Positions 17,484 to 26,264 of a DNA stretch of 64,000 nt are shown here, piece after piece. Within the stretch, counting starts at the first letter, position 1. Each line of letters opens with the position of its first letter. The position numbers and the translations under genes were made by a program. The notes below the pieces were generated by a model that made no database searches, was not told the DNA's origin, and saw only the letters and a program-made list of their open reading frames with translations. The stretch is from JAEULH01 sp963805915. Lineage in GTDB: Bacteria > Pseudomonadota > Alphaproteobacteria > Rhodospirillales > Defluviicoccaceae. Where the stretch lies: assembly GCA_963805915.1 (NCBI GenBank), contig CAWDWD010000023.1, positions 124,001 through 188,000 of the forward strand, read 5' to 3'.

Positions 17484-18635
17484 ATGACGCCGGAACGAAC
17501 CATATACCTGGACCACAACGCGACGACGGCGCTCCGCCCGGCGGCGGCGGCGGCGATCGGCGAGGTGTTGGGTCTGGTCGGCAATCCGTCGTCGATCCAC
17601 CGCCACGGCCGCGCCGTCCGCCGCGTCATCGAGGATGCCCGCGACCAGGTCGCGACGATGGTCGGAGTCGCCCCGGCGGCGGTGATCTTCACCAGCGGCG
17701 GCACCGAGGCCAATGCGCTGGCGCTGCGGGGAGCCGGGCGCGAGAGGGTTCTGGTTTCGGCGGTTGAACATGCGTCCGTGCTCGACGCCGTAAGTGGAGC
17801 CGAACGAATCCCGGTCGATGCGGACGGCGTGATCGTGCTCGACGCGCTCGACGAGATGCTGGCCGCGGATTCTTGTCCGGCGATCGTTTCGGTCATGCTG
17901 GCCAACAACGAGACCGGCGTGATCCAGCCGATCCATGCGGTCGCGGATATCGCCGCGCGGCATGGCGCGCTTGTTCATTGCGACGCTGTCCAGGCTGCCG
18001 GGAAAATGGCGGTCGAGTTTGGCCGGCTCGGCGCCGACCTGCTGTCGCTATCGGCGCACAAGCTCGGCGGGCCAAGCGGTGTCGGCGCCTTGGTTGTCGG
18101 GGGCGCGGCCACGGTGTCTCCGCAACTTCGCGGCGGCGGTCAGGAACGCCGGCGGCGGGCCGGCACCGAGAACCTGCTCGGCATCACCGGTTTCGGCGCG
18201 GCGGCGGAGGCCGTCGGCGATGCGGCGCAGGCGGCGGCGACCATGGCGCGCCTGCGGTTCCGGCTGGAAGCAGCGATCGGCGAAACGGCTCCTTGCGCGC
18301 GGATCATTGGCGCCGGCGGGGACCGTCTGGCGAATACGACCTGCGCGATCGTCCCCGGTATCGCCGGTGAAACGCTGGTCATGGCGTTGGATCTGGCCGG
18401 AGTCGCCATCAGCGCCGGGTCGGCCTGTTCGTCGGGCAAGGTCTCGGCGAGCCACGTGCTCGGCGCAATGGGTCTTGGCGAGGATCTTGCTCGATCTGGC
18501 ATTCGGATCAGCACCGGGTGGTCGAATTCGGAACAAGACATCGACCATTTCGTTGCGGTATGGCGAAAGATTGCCAAACGCCTCGGCTTCGCCGGGCAGG
18601 CGGGCGGCGTTGCGGCAATGACGGAAGCGGCCTAG
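17484..18635 (+). CDS. cysteine desulfurase, NifS-like (first of two)
   Basis: A 383-residue class V aminotransferase-fold enzyme that takes sulfur from cysteine using PLP. It starts YLDHNATTALRPAA; the PLP lysine is Lys193 in SAHKLGGPSG and the persulfide cysteine Cys315 in SAGSACSSGKV. Its overall character (shorter, no C-terminal IscS extension, CSSGK loop) is nearer the NifS-like/IscS2 subgroup than to the next gene. Having two desulfurase genes in tandem in one isc operon is characteristic of some alphaproteobacteria. It may serve tRNA thiolation or act as a partner of the second enzyme. It starts 29 bp after iscR. Confidence 0.92.
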   Translation: MTPERTIYLDHNATTALRPAAAAAIGEVLGLVGNPSSIHRHGRAVRRVIEDARDQVATMVGVAPAAVIFTSGGTEANALALRGAGRERVLVSAVEHASVLDAVSGAERIPVDADGVIVLDALDEMLAADSCPAIVSVMLANNETGVIQPIHAVADIAARHGALVHCDAVQAAGKMAVEFGRLGADLLSLSAHKLGGPSGVGALVVGGAATVSPQLRGGGQERRRRAGTENLLGITGFGAAAEAVGDAAQAAATMARLRFRLEAAIGETAPCARIIGAGGDRLANTTCAIVPGIAGETLVMALDLAGVAISAGSACSSGKVSASHVLGAMGLGEDLARSGIRISTGWSNSEQDIDHFVAVWRKIAKRLGFAGQAGGVAAMTEAA

Positions 18636-18675
18636 GGCCGCGGCTCAAGCGTTACGGACTGTCGGGAAGGTAACA

Positions 18676-19935
18676 ATGAACGATATGGCGGGATTGAAGC
18701 GAACGGAGAAAGTGGCGAGCGGCACTCGCGCGCCGGTGTACCTGGATTACCAGGCAACCACGCCCTGTGACCGCCGGGTGGTCGACGTGATGCTTCCGTA
18801 TTTTAGCGAGATGTTCGGCAACCCGCACTCGCGCAATCACGACTACGGCTGGGCCGCCGAACAGGCGGTTGATAAGGCGCGTGGCCAGATCGCCCACATC
18901 ATTGGCGCCAACGACAAGGAGGTCATCTTTACCTCCGGTGCGACCGAGTCCAACAACCTGGCGATCAAGGGTGTGGCCCGGTTCCACAAGGACCGCAAGA
19001 ACCACATCATCACCTGCGTGACCGAGCACAAATGCGTGCTCGACAGCTGCCGCCACCTCGAGATGGACGGCTTCGACGTGACCTACCTGCCGGTCCAGGC
19101 CAACGGCCTAATCGATCTCGACCGGCTGCGCGGAGCGATCACCGACAAGACCGTGCTGGTCTCGATCATGGCGGTCAACAATGAGATTGGCGTCATCCAG
19201 CCGCTCAAGGCGATCGGCGAGATCTGCCGCGAGCGCAAGGTCTACTTCCACACCGACGCGGCCCAGGCGGTCGGCAAGATCCCGCTCGACGTCGAGGACA
19301 TGAAAATCGACCTGATGAGCATCTCCGGCCACAAGCTCTACGGTCCCAAGGGCATCGGCGCGCTGTTTGTCCGCCGCCGGCCGCGGGTCCGCCTCGAGGC
19401 CATGATCAGCGGCGGCGGCCAGGAGCGCGGGATGCGCTCGGGCACGTTGCCGACCCCGCTGTGCGTCGGGCTCGGCGAGGCGTGCCGGATCGCCGAGGCG
19501 GAAATGGGCGCCGAGGCCGAACGCCTGCACATGCTCGCCGATCGCTTCTACAATGCGATCATGGCGGAACTGCCCGAGGTTTACCTCAACGGCGACCGCG
19601 AGCAGCGCATTCCCGGCAATCTCAACCTCAGCTTCGCCTACGTCGAGGGCGAAGGGCTGATGATGGGGATCAAGGATCTCGCGGTGTCGTCGGGCTCCGC
19701 CTGCACCTCGGCGTCGCTGGAACCGTCGTACGTTCTGCGGGCCTTGGGCGTCGACGAGGAGTTGGCGCACACCAGCCTGCGCATCGGCATCGGCCGGTTC
19801 AGCACCGAAGAGGAAATGGACTTCGCGGTCGAGCGTATCGTCGGCGAGGTCAAGCGGCTACGCGCCATGAGCCCGCTGTGGGAGTTGGCCCAGGAAGGAA
19901 TCGATCTTAAATCTATCCAATGGTCGGAACACTGA
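18676..19935 (+). CDS. iscS: cysteine desulfurase IscS
   Basis: A 419-residue IscS, the main sulfur donor for clusters built on IscU. It has PVYLDYQATTPCDRR at the N-terminus, the PLP lysine Lys220 in SISGHKLYGPKG, and the mobile-loop cysteine Cys343 in SSGSACTSASLEPSYVL. The C-terminal SPLWEL...GIDLKSIQW resembles the IscS tail that docks IscU in E. coli and mitochondria. It precedes iscU by 36 bp. Compared with the preceding desulfurase it matches the canonical IscS/Nfs1 type closely. Confidence 0.95.
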   Translation: MNDMAGLKRTEKVASGTRAPVYLDYQATTPCDRRVVDVMLPYFSEMFGNPHSRNHDYGWAAEQAVDKARGQIAHIIGANDKEVIFTSGATESNNLAIKGVARFHKDRKNHIITCVTEHKCVLDSCRHLEMDGFDVTYLPVQANGLIDLDRLRGAITDKTVLVSIMAVNNEIGVIQPLKAIGEICRERKVYFHTDAAQAVGKIPLDVEDMKIDLMSISGHKLYGPKGIGALFVRRRPRVRLEAMISGGGQERGMRSGTLPTPLCVGLGEACRIAEAEMGAEAERLHMLADRFYNAIMAELPEVYLNGDREQRIPGNLNLSFAYVEGEGLMMGIKDLAVSSGSACTSASLEPSYVLRALGVDEELAHTSLRIGIGRFSTEEEMDFAVERIVGEVKRLRAMSPLWELAQEGIDLKSIQWSEH

Positions 19936-19971
19936 TCGGCGGATCAAGCGAGGGACGGAAAGGACACTGCG

Positions 19972-20376
19972 ATGGCTTACAGCGACAAGGTTATCGACCA
20001 TTACGAGAACCCCCGGAATGTCGGCGCCATGGACAAGAATGACGCGGCGGTCGGCACCGGCCTCGTCGGCGCGCCGGCCTGCGGCGATGTCATGAAGCTG
20101 CAAATCAAGGTCACCACCGACGGCATCATCGAGGACGCCAAGTTCAAGACCTTCGGCTGCGGCTCGGCGATTGCATCGAGCTCGCTGATCACGGAATGGG
20201 TCAAGGGCAAGAGCATCGACGAGGCGGCGACCATCATGAACACGCAGATCGCCGAGCATCTGGCGCTGCCGCCGGTCAAGATCCATTGTTCGGTCCTCGC
20301 CGAGGACGCGATCAAGGCGGCGGTCAATGACTATCGGGCCAAGCATTCGGCCGGCCGGGCAAAGGCCGCCGAATAG
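19972..20376 (+). CDS. iscU: iron-sulfur cluster scaffold IscU
   Basis: A 134-residue scaffold on which [2Fe-2S] clusters are built. The three cluster cysteines are Cys37 (GAPACGDVMK), Cys63 (FGCGSAIASSS) and Cys106 (KIHCSVLAEDAI), with the conserved Asp39 and His105. LPPVK at residues 99-103 is the recognition motif for the HscA chaperone, which is encoded three genes later. The short Ala/Lys-rich tail is ordinary. All functional residues are intact. Confidence 0.97.
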   Translation: MAYSDKVIDHYENPRNVGAMDKNDAAVGTGLVGAPACGDVMKLQIKVTTDGIIEDAKFKTFGCGSAIASSSLITEWVKGKSIDEAATIMNTQIAEHLALPPVKIHCSVLAEDAIKAAVNDYRAKHSAGRAKAAE

Positions 20377-20415
20377 GCGGCGCGGCTTCGGCAAGACAAG
20401 AGGAACACGGGAAAA

Positions 20416-20757
20416 ATGCTCCAGCGCCCTCAGCCAATCAGCGTGACCCCCGCCGCGGTCGAGCGGGTCAAGTCCCTGCTCGACCAGCGGGGCAAGCCGG
20501 CCGCCGGCGTGCGGATCGGGATCAAGTCCAAGGGGTGCTCCGGCATGTCCTACACGTTGGAATACGCCGATGAGAAGACGGCGTTCGACGAAGTCGTTGA
20601 AGCGGGCGGCGTCACCATTCTGATCGACCCGAAGGCGACAATGTTCATTCTCGGCACCGAAATGGATTATGTCGAAGACAGGCTCGAATCCGGGTTCGTC
20701 TTCCGCAATCCCAATGAAAAGGGCCGCTGCGGTTGTGGAGAGTCGTTCCACATCTAA
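20416..20757 (+). CDS. iscA: A-type iron-sulfur carrier IscA
   Basis: A 113-residue A-type carrier that takes clusters from IscU to apo-proteins, especially [4Fe-4S] enzymes. The three cysteines are Cys41 (KSKGCSGMSYTLEY) and Cys105/Cys107 (KGRCGCGESFHI), the classic C-x(n)-C-G-C pattern. The start at 20416 follows AAGAGGAACACGGGAAAA. It lies between iscU and hscB as in most isc operons. Confidence 0.96.
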   Translation: MLQRPQPISVTPAAVERVKSLLDQRGKPAAGVRIGIKSKGCSGMSYTLEYADEKTAFDEVVEAGGVTILIDPKATMFILGTEMDYVEDRLESGFVFRNPNEKGRCGCGESFHI

Positions 20758-20804
20758 AGGCGCGCCCGCGGTGTTCGAACAGGCTGCGAAAGCGGGATAA
20801 AAGC

Positions 20805-21470
20805 ATGCAGACGGCACCACTCAATATTCAGCGGACGGTAGACCGAGCCAGCATCGCCGCGCCCGGGGGCATTGCCGCGTGCTGGTCGTGCCGCGGCCCG
20901 GTCGCCGGCGGGAGCATTTTTTGCGCGACGTGCGGCGCGGTGCAGCCGCCGGCCGCCATTGATCATTTCGCCCGCCTCCGCCTGCCGCGAAGCTTCGATA
21001 TTGACGCGGAGACGCTGGATCAAAGCTACTTCTCCAGCCAACGCCAGCTCCACCCCGACCGGTTCGCGACTCACACGCCGCGCGAGCGGGCGTTTTCGCA
21101 GCTTCAGGCGGTGAGCCTGAACGAGGCCTACGAGACCCTGAAGGACCCGGGCAAGCGCGCCGAATACCTGATCGGCCTCGATGGCGGCGAGGTCGTGCCC
21201 GAAGGCTGTTTTCTCGTCGCCGAGCAGGAACTGCTGCACGAGGTCATGGAGCTGCGCGAGGAGTTGGCCGAGGCCGAGTCGATCCGCGTCGTCGGCGTGC
21301 TCGAGGCCAATGCGCGCGGCGACATCGAAAGCTGCGTCGGCGACCTCTCGGCCGCGTTCGCGAACGACGATCTCGTCGGCGCGGCGCGGTTGACCACCCG
21401 GCTGAAGTATCTCGTCAAGTTCATCGAAGAGTGCCGGAGCCGCCGCGCCAGGCTGATGCACGGGCAGTAG
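20805..21470 (+). CDS. hscB: J-domain co-chaperone HscB with N-terminal zinc finger
   Basis: A 221-residue HscB that delivers IscU to HscA. The J-domain contains HPDRF with HPD at residues 83-85, and the C-terminal three-helix bundle binds IscU. Unusually for bacteria, an N-terminal tetracysteine knuckle precedes it: CWSC (Cys26, Cys29) and CATC (Cys40, Cys43), followed by GAVQPPAAIDHFARL. This mirrors the zinc-binding domain of human mitochondrial HSCB in position and context. The ATG at 20805 is chosen because it comes just before this domain; the open frame upstream overlaps iscA. One base separates its stop from the hscA start. Confidence 0.93.
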   Translation: MQTAPLNIQRTVDRASIAAPGGIAACWSCRGPVAGGSIFCATCGAVQPPAAIDHFARLRLPRSFDIDAETLDQSYFSSQRQLHPDRFATHTPRERAFSQLQAVSLNEAYETLKDPGKRAEYLIGLDGGEVVPEGCFLVAEQELLHEVMELREELAEAESIRVVGVLEANARGDIESCVGDLSAAFANDDLVGAARLTTRLKYLVKFIEECRSRRARLMHGQ

Positions 21471-21471
21471 C

Positions 21472-23397
21472 ATGGCGCAACTCATCCAGATCCACGAGCC
21501 GGGGCAGGTCCCCTCGCCCGAGGCCGCCGACACGGCGCTCGCCGTCGGCATTGATCTCGGTACGACCAATTCCGTCGTGGCCGTCGGCAAGGGAACCGGC
21601 GGAACGGGCGGCGGCGCGGAGATCATCCGCGATGACGACGGCGGGGCGCTGGTCCCGTCGGTCGTCGCCTATGCCGCCGACGGCAGCGCGATCGTCGGCG
21701 AGTTGGCCCGGCAATTGATGCTCGATCGGCCAGAGGTGGTGGTCGGCTCGATCAAGCGGCTGATGGGACGCGGCGTCGCCGACATCAAGTCGCTCGCGGG
21801 CGTCCTGCCCTACGATGTCGAACCGAACGAGGCCGGCGCATCCGGCATGGTTCGCATCAACGTCGCTGGGATCCGGCTGACGCCGGTCGAAGTCTCCGCG
21901 GAAATTTTGAAAGCGCTGCGCGAGCGCGCGGAAGCGCATCTGGGCCGGGCGGTGACCAAGGCTGTCGTCACGGTCCCGGCCTATTTCGATGACGCCGCGC
22001 GGACCGCGACCAAGGACGCCGCGCGCCTGGCCGGGCTCGAGGTCCTGCGGCTGGTCAACGAACCGACGGCGGCTGCCTTGGCCTACGGTCTCGACGAGGG
22101 CGCCGAGGGCCTGTACGCGGTCTACGATCTCGGCGGTGGAACCTTCGATATTTCGCTGCTGCGCATGGAAAAGGGCGTCTTTCAGGTGCTCGCCACCAGC
22201 GGCGACGCGGCGCTCGGCGGCGACGACTTCGACCACGCCATCGCCGAGGCGTTCCTCGCCGAGCGCAAGGAGCGGCTCGGCGCCGAGACGCTGAGTACGT
22301 CGGACGTCAAGATGGCGCTGATGTCGGCGCGCCTGGCCAAGGAATGCCTGACGACGCAGCGCGCCGGCAGCTGGGTGATCGACGCGGGCGGCCGCCAGAC
22401 CAGCCATGCGCTCGATCGCGACCGGCTCGAAGAATTGATCGCCCCATACGTCGAGCGCACCATCGGGGTTTGTCGCGAGGTTCTGGCCGATGCGCAGGTG
22501 ACGCCCGATCAGGTCAAGGGGGTCGTCCTTGTCGGCGGCTCGACCCGCGTGCCCCTGGTCCGCAAGCAGGTCGCGGCCTTGTTCGGCGGCGAGCCGCTCG
22601 CCCACATCAATCCCGACGAGGTTGTCGCCGTGGGCGCGGCATTGCAGGCGCAAGCGTTGACAACCGGCTCCGATACGCTGCTGCTGGATGTCACGCCGCT
22701 CAGCCTCGGCATTGAAACCATGGGCGGGTTAATCGAAAAGATCATTCCGCGCAACACCCCCATCCCGGTGGCTAAGGCGCAGGAGTTCACGACCTACCAG
22801 GACGGCCAGTCGGCGATGGCGATCCACGTGCTCCAGGGCGAGCGCGAGATGGCCGAGCAGTGCCGCTCGCTCGCTCGCTTCGAACTCCACGCCATCCCGC
22901 CGATGGCCGCCGGCGCCGCGCGGATCCGGGTGACCTTCGCGGTAGACGCCGACGGTCTGTTGACGGTAGGGGCGGCGGAGCAGACGACCGGGATCGAACA
23001 ACAGGTCGCGGTAAAGCCCTCGTACGGATTGAGCGAAGACGAAATGGCGACCATGCTTTATGAGAGCATGGCGCACGCGAGCGACGATATGGTTCGCCGC
23101 CTGCTCGCCGAAGCCCGGGTCGAGGCGCGGCGGGTGAGCCTTGCCGTGGCCTCGGCGATCGAGGCCGATGGCGAGCTTTTGGCCGATGGCGAGCGCGAGG
23201 AAATCGCGGCAACGATGGCGGCGCTCGACGCGGCCATCGCGGGCGAGGATCGCGACGCAATCGGCGCCGTCGTGGAGGACTTGGAAAAAGTCACCCGTGC
23301 GTTCGCCGAACGGCGGATGGACCGGGGAATCCGCGCGGCGCTTCAGGGCCGCGATATCGATGACGTCGCGGCGGCGGCGAGGCCGAAACGTGGTTAG
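21472..23397 (+). CDS. hscA: Hsp70-type chaperone HscA
   Basis: A 641-residue specialised Hsp70 that, with HscB, drives cluster release from IscU by ATP hydrolysis. Nucleotide-binding motifs are GIDLGTTNSVVAVG near residue 24, YDLGGGTFDISLL and VVLVGGSTRVPLVRKQV; the substrate domain begins LLDVTPLSLGIETMGGLIEK. Like other HscA proteins it lacks the long acidic DnaK C-terminal tail. The start is one base after the hscB stop, so translation is coupled. Confidence 0.95.
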   Translation: MAQLIQIHEPGQVPSPEAADTALAVGIDLGTTNSVVAVGKGTGGTGGGAEIIRDDDGGALVPSVVAYAADGSAIVGELARQLMLDRPEVVVGSIKRLMGRGVADIKSLAGVLPYDVEPNEAGASGMVRINVAGIRLTPVEVSAEILKALRERAEAHLGRAVTKAVVTVPAYFDDAARTATKDAARLAGLEVLRLVNEPTAAALAYGLDEGAEGLYAVYDLGGGTFDISLLRMEKGVFQVLATSGDAALGGDDFDHAIAEAFLAERKERLGAETLSTSDVKMALMSARLAKECLTTQRAGSWVIDAGGRQTSHALDRDRLEELIAPYVERTIGVCREVLADAQVTPDQVKGVVLVGGSTRVPLVRKQVAALFGGEPLAHINPDEVVAVGAALQAQALTTGSDTLLLDVTPLSLGIETMGGLIEKIIPRNTPIPVAKAQEFTTYQDGQSAMAIHVLQGEREMAEQCRSLARFELHAIPPMAAGAARIRVTFAVDADGLLTVGAAEQTTGIEQQVAVKPSYGLSEDEMATMLYESMAHASDDMVRRLLAEARVEARRVSLAVASAIEADGELLADGEREEIAATMAALDAAIAGEDRDAIGAVVEDLEKVTRAFAERRMDRGIRAALQGRDIDDVAAAARPKRG

Positions 23398-23453
23398 GGA
23401 CATTCGCCGAAGTGAACTGGGCGCCGAAGTGAAATTGGGGAGAGTGAGTAAAG

Positions 23454-23792
23454 ATGCCGAAAATGACCTTCGTTTCGCCGGACGGGAAGATCCGCAAGGA
23501 GGTGGACGCCCCGGTGGGACTGTCGGTTCTTGAGATCGCCCACCGCAACGGCATCGATCTGGAGGGTGCCTGCGAAGGTTCGCTCGCCTGCTCGACCTGC
23601 CATGTCGTTGTCGAGTCGAAGTGGTTTGACGACCTCGACGAGCCGAGCGAGGAGGAAGAGGACATGCTCGATCTCGCGTTCGGGCTGACCCATACCTCGC
23701 GACTCGGTTGTCAGATCAAGATGACCGAGGATCTCGACGGGCTGGTCGTTGTCTTGCCGTCGGCGACCCGCAACATGATGGTCGACCGTTAG
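23454..23792 (+). CDS. fdx: [2Fe-2S] ferredoxin of the isc system (adrenodoxin type)
   Basis: A 112-residue adrenodoxin-type ferredoxin that supplies electrons during cluster assembly. The four ligands are Cys40, Cys46 and Cys49 in CEGSLACSTCHVV and Cys86 in TSRLGCQIK. The acidic helix DDLDEPSEEEEDMLDLA between them is the usual interaction surface. It starts after GGGGAGAG and is followed by iscX 60 bp later. Confidence 0.96.
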   Translation: MPKMTFVSPDGKIRKEVDAPVGLSVLEIAHRNGIDLEGACEGSLACSTCHVVVESKWFDDLDEPSEEEEDMLDLAFGLTHTSRLGCQIKMTEDLDGLVVVLPSATRNMMVDR

Positions 23793-23851
23793 CGGCGGTT
23801 TGCGCCTCGCGAGCAACAGCAGGGCGCGCAACAGCATCAAGGAGAGCGGCG

Positions 23852-24052
23852 ATGAGCCTGCGCTGGAGCGATGTTCACGACATCGCCATCGAGCTGGACG
23901 AAGCTCACCCCGACGCCGATGTCGTCAACCTGCGCTTCACCGACCTGTGGCAATGGGTTCAGGCGCTGCCCGATTTCGACGACGATCCGAACAAGTCGAA
24001 CGAGAAGGTCTTGGAAGCCATCCAGATGGCGTGGCTCGACGAGCGCGACTAG
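23852..24052 (+). CDS. iscX: iron-sulfur assembly protein IscX
   Basis: A 66-residue acidic protein, MSLRWSDVHDIAIELDEAHP to IQMAWLDERD, of the IscX (YfhJ) family. IscX binds IscS and iron in E. coli and tunes the rate of cluster assembly. The DLWQWVQALPDFDDDP stretch is characteristic. The ATG follows AAGGAGAG at 23840-23847. It is the last gene of the isc operon; no hairpin with a T run was seen just after it, and a fragment of an unrelated gene follows. Confidence 0.93.
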   Translation: MSLRWSDVHDIAIELDEAHPDADVVNLRFTDLWQWVQALPDFDDDPNKSNEKVLEAIQMAWLDERD

Positions 24053-24113
24053 CTGTGGTGCTCAAGAGGTTAGTACAGCGCTTCCATGAAAGCGGCCTGT
24101 TGTGATGGGTTCC

Positions 24114-24220
24114 GTCCGCCGGACTCATTGCTGCGGAAACTTCGTCTCCGGCGCGGCCACCCTCCTGGGCCGCGCAAAGTGAGCGGTTAATGTGCCTCAT
24201 GATTGTATCGACGAGACCCC
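24114..24220 (-). pseudogene. 107-bp fragment duplicating part of the hypothetical gene at 31160-31636
   Basis: This stretch matches 31334-31440 almost base for base for about 106 bp, with a few substitutions and one indel. In the other copy it is the middle of a coding gene; read on the minus strand both give the peptide core RSLCAAQEGGRAG followed by SAAMSPAD. Here only the fragment is present, without the rest of the gene. It is either the remnant of a degenerated second copy or a mobile short segment. The rest of the gap between iscX and the channel gene (24221-24289) holds nothing recognisable. Confidence 0.65.
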
Positions 24221-24289
24221 CGGGATGATCTGAGGTTTGATCGTCTCGGGCGGCATTGCCAACGGGTCGGGGTCGATGGTGGTTTGCGC

Positions 24290-24961
24290 CTAACGCTGCT
24301 GCGAACGCTGACTTTGATACATGCCGACGAGGCGGGCGACCAGGAGCGTGATGTAAAGGGTGCCGACGACGGCCTCCATCGCCGCCCAGATTTGGGCAAA
24401 GGGGTTGAGTGGCGTGATGTCGCCGTAGCCGAGCGTCGTCAGCGTCGTCAAGCTGAAATAAAGAAACTCATGAAAAAGGGGCTGGGACTCGTGATGGATC
24501 AGGGAAAAGGCCTCCGGATCCAATTGATGGATGACCACATAGGAAACCGTCCAAATAATCCCGATCAACAGATACACCGAAGCCGCGCCCAACAGGATGT
24601 CGAAATCAACCGCGATGGCCCTGACGACGGTGCCCAGGACGATTACAAAAACGTACATGTTAAAAACGACGAACAACAGATTCGCACCGACGGCGAGTTC
24701 GGTGTGTTGCCAAACCAGCCCCCCCAAACTGAGCAGCAACCAAGGCACGCCAATGGCCAGGGCGACGATCCTGCGACTCCGTTGTTTGTTGGCGATCCGA
24801 ACCGCCGAAAGCATGATGAAGGCAAATAGAATGATGAAGTACGCGTGGTGCGACCGACTGTTGTCCAGAAATGGCGAGACGAGCAGCAACGCCACAAGCG
24901 CGAGCAGGAGGAAAAGAAAGCGCGACCGGCGCAGGCTGTGAAGGGTCGGCGTCCTCAGCAT
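24290..24961 (-). CDS. two-pore-helix potassium channel family protein
   Basis: A 223-residue inner-membrane protein with about six hydrophobic segments; the last two flank a K+ selectivity filter, FSLTTLTTLGYGDITPLNPF near residue 180, where TLGYGD is the canonical filter. There is no RCK/TrkA-N domain after the pore, so it is a bare channel. It likely conducts K+ across the inner membrane. The ATG at 24961 (after GGAG) is preferred to a TTG at 24988. It starts 41 bp after the stop of the NhaP-type antiporter on the same strand, suggesting a shared transcript for pH and K+ control. Confidence 0.87.
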   Translation of the reverse strand: MLRTPTLHSLRRSRFLFLLLALVALLLVSPFLDNSRSHHAYFIILFAFIMLSAVRIANKQRSRRIVALAIGVPWLLLSLGGLVWQHTELAVGANLLFVVFNMYVFVIVLGTVVRAIAVDFDILLGAASVYLLIGIIWTVSYVVIHQLDPEAFSLIHHESQPLFHEFLYFSLTTLTTLGYGDITPLNPFAQIWAAMEAVVGTLYITLLVARLVGMYQSQRSQQR

Positions 24962-25001
24962 GAGGATTAGGTCTCCGCGCAGGAACAAGAGGCTCTTTTT
25001 A

Positions 25002-26264
25002 TCATGTCTTCCCGAGCAGGTGCCTCAGGGCATCCGCCTTGAAGATCCGCCCCACCGTCAGGCCCTGGACAATGATCGAAAAGGCGACGACGCCGTAGGT
25101 CATTTTCAGAATGAGGTCCTTGTCCGGGCCGTCGGGGAGCGAGAGGGCCATGGCGATGGCGAGACCGCCGCGCAATCCGCCCCAGGTGAGCAGGTTGGTG
25201 AGGCCGACGGTGCGCGCTTTGAGGATACCGAAGATCCCGAGCGTGCGCAGCGGCAGATAGACGCTGAGCCATCGCGCCGCCAGGCAGACGACGATCGCGA
25301 ATGTCCCTATCGGAACGAGCGGATCGAGCACCGGCACCACCGCCAGATGCAATCCGATGATCACAAACAGCATGGAATTCAGGATCTCGTCGATGGCTCG
25401 CCAGAACGCCTTGAAAGGCAGGGTCTCGCGTCTTTCCAGCCGCGGCATGGTGACGTTGCCGATCACCAGGCCGGTGATGACTATGGCGATCGGACCGGAG
25501 ACCTCGACCTGCTCGGCAATGCCGTAGGCCAGCGCCACCACCGACAGCGAGATTAGCACCAACGTGCCGTCGTCCCTGGTGCGGGCGAGCATCGCGTGCA
25601 TCACCACGCCAGCGGCGAGACCGAGGGCGACGCCGCCGACGACCTCCCGCAGGAACATGATCACCGCGTCCATCGCCGTCGGTTGCTCGGTGCCGACGGC
25701 GATGGTCAGGCAGATGGTAAAGACGACGACGCCGACCCCGTCATTGAACAGGGATTCACCGTTGATGATGGCTTCGAGGCGCGGCGGCAGCCCGACCTTG
25801 CCGAGGATCGCCAGGGCGGCGATCGGGTCGGTGGGCGAGATCAGCGCGCCGAACACCAGGGCATAGACGAGACCGAGGCCGACACCGATCGCGGCCAACA
25901 CCGCCCACATTGCGAGACCGATCAGCATCGCCGCGATGAGGGTCGCCGCGATCGCCAAGGTGAGAATGACCCATTTCTCCTCGCCGAGGACGCGGGCCTT
26001 GACGTTGATGCTGCCGGCGAACAGCATGAAGCACAGCACGCCTTTGAGCAGGGTCTCGTTGAGGGCGAGACTGGAGACGAACGCCTGCTCCCGGGCGAAA
26101 GCGCCCAAAATTCCGGTGGCGTTGAGGATACCAAGCACCACGGTGCAACCGAGGGCGAGCACCATCAGACCGATGGTTTGCTGCAGCCTCAAAAAGCGCT
26201 CGTTCAAGAAACTGAACAGCGCGGTCAGTCCCAGGATGACCGCCATCGTATCAAATACGCTCAC
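25002..26264 (-). CDS. cation/proton antiporter, NhaP (CPA1) type
   Basis: A 420-residue integral membrane antiporter with about twelve hydrophobic segments. Family features are FGALISPTDPIAAL (the transport-site region), NGESLFNDGVGVV, in which the acidic pair carries cation and proton, and LTWGGLRGGLAIAMALSLP. These are strongly typical of NhaP/NHE-like exchangers that swap Na+ or K+ for protons. No cytosolic regulatory tail is present. It is followed by a K+ channel gene and preceded, 129 bp upstream, by a YrhK-like membrane gene on the same strand. Confidence 0.9.
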   Translation of the reverse strand: MSVFDTMAVILGLTALFSFLNERFLRLQQTIGLMVLALGCTVVLGILNATGILGAFAREQAFVSSLALNETLLKGVLCFMLFAGSINVKARVLGEEKWVILTLAIAATLIAAMLIGLAMWAVLAAIGVGLGLVYALVFGALISPTDPIAALAILGKVGLPPRLEAIINGESLFNDGVGVVVFTICLTIAVGTEQPTAMDAVIMFLREVVGGVALGLAAGVVMHAMLARTRDDGTLVLISLSVVALAYGIAEQVEVSGPIAIVITGLVIGNVTMPRLERRETLPFKAFWRAIDEILNSMLFVIIGLHLAVVPVLDPLVPIGTFAIVVCLAARWLSVYLPLRTLGIFGILKARTVGLTNLLTWGGLRGGLAIAMALSLPDGPDKDLILKMTYGVVAFSIIVQGLTVGRIFKADALRHLLGKT

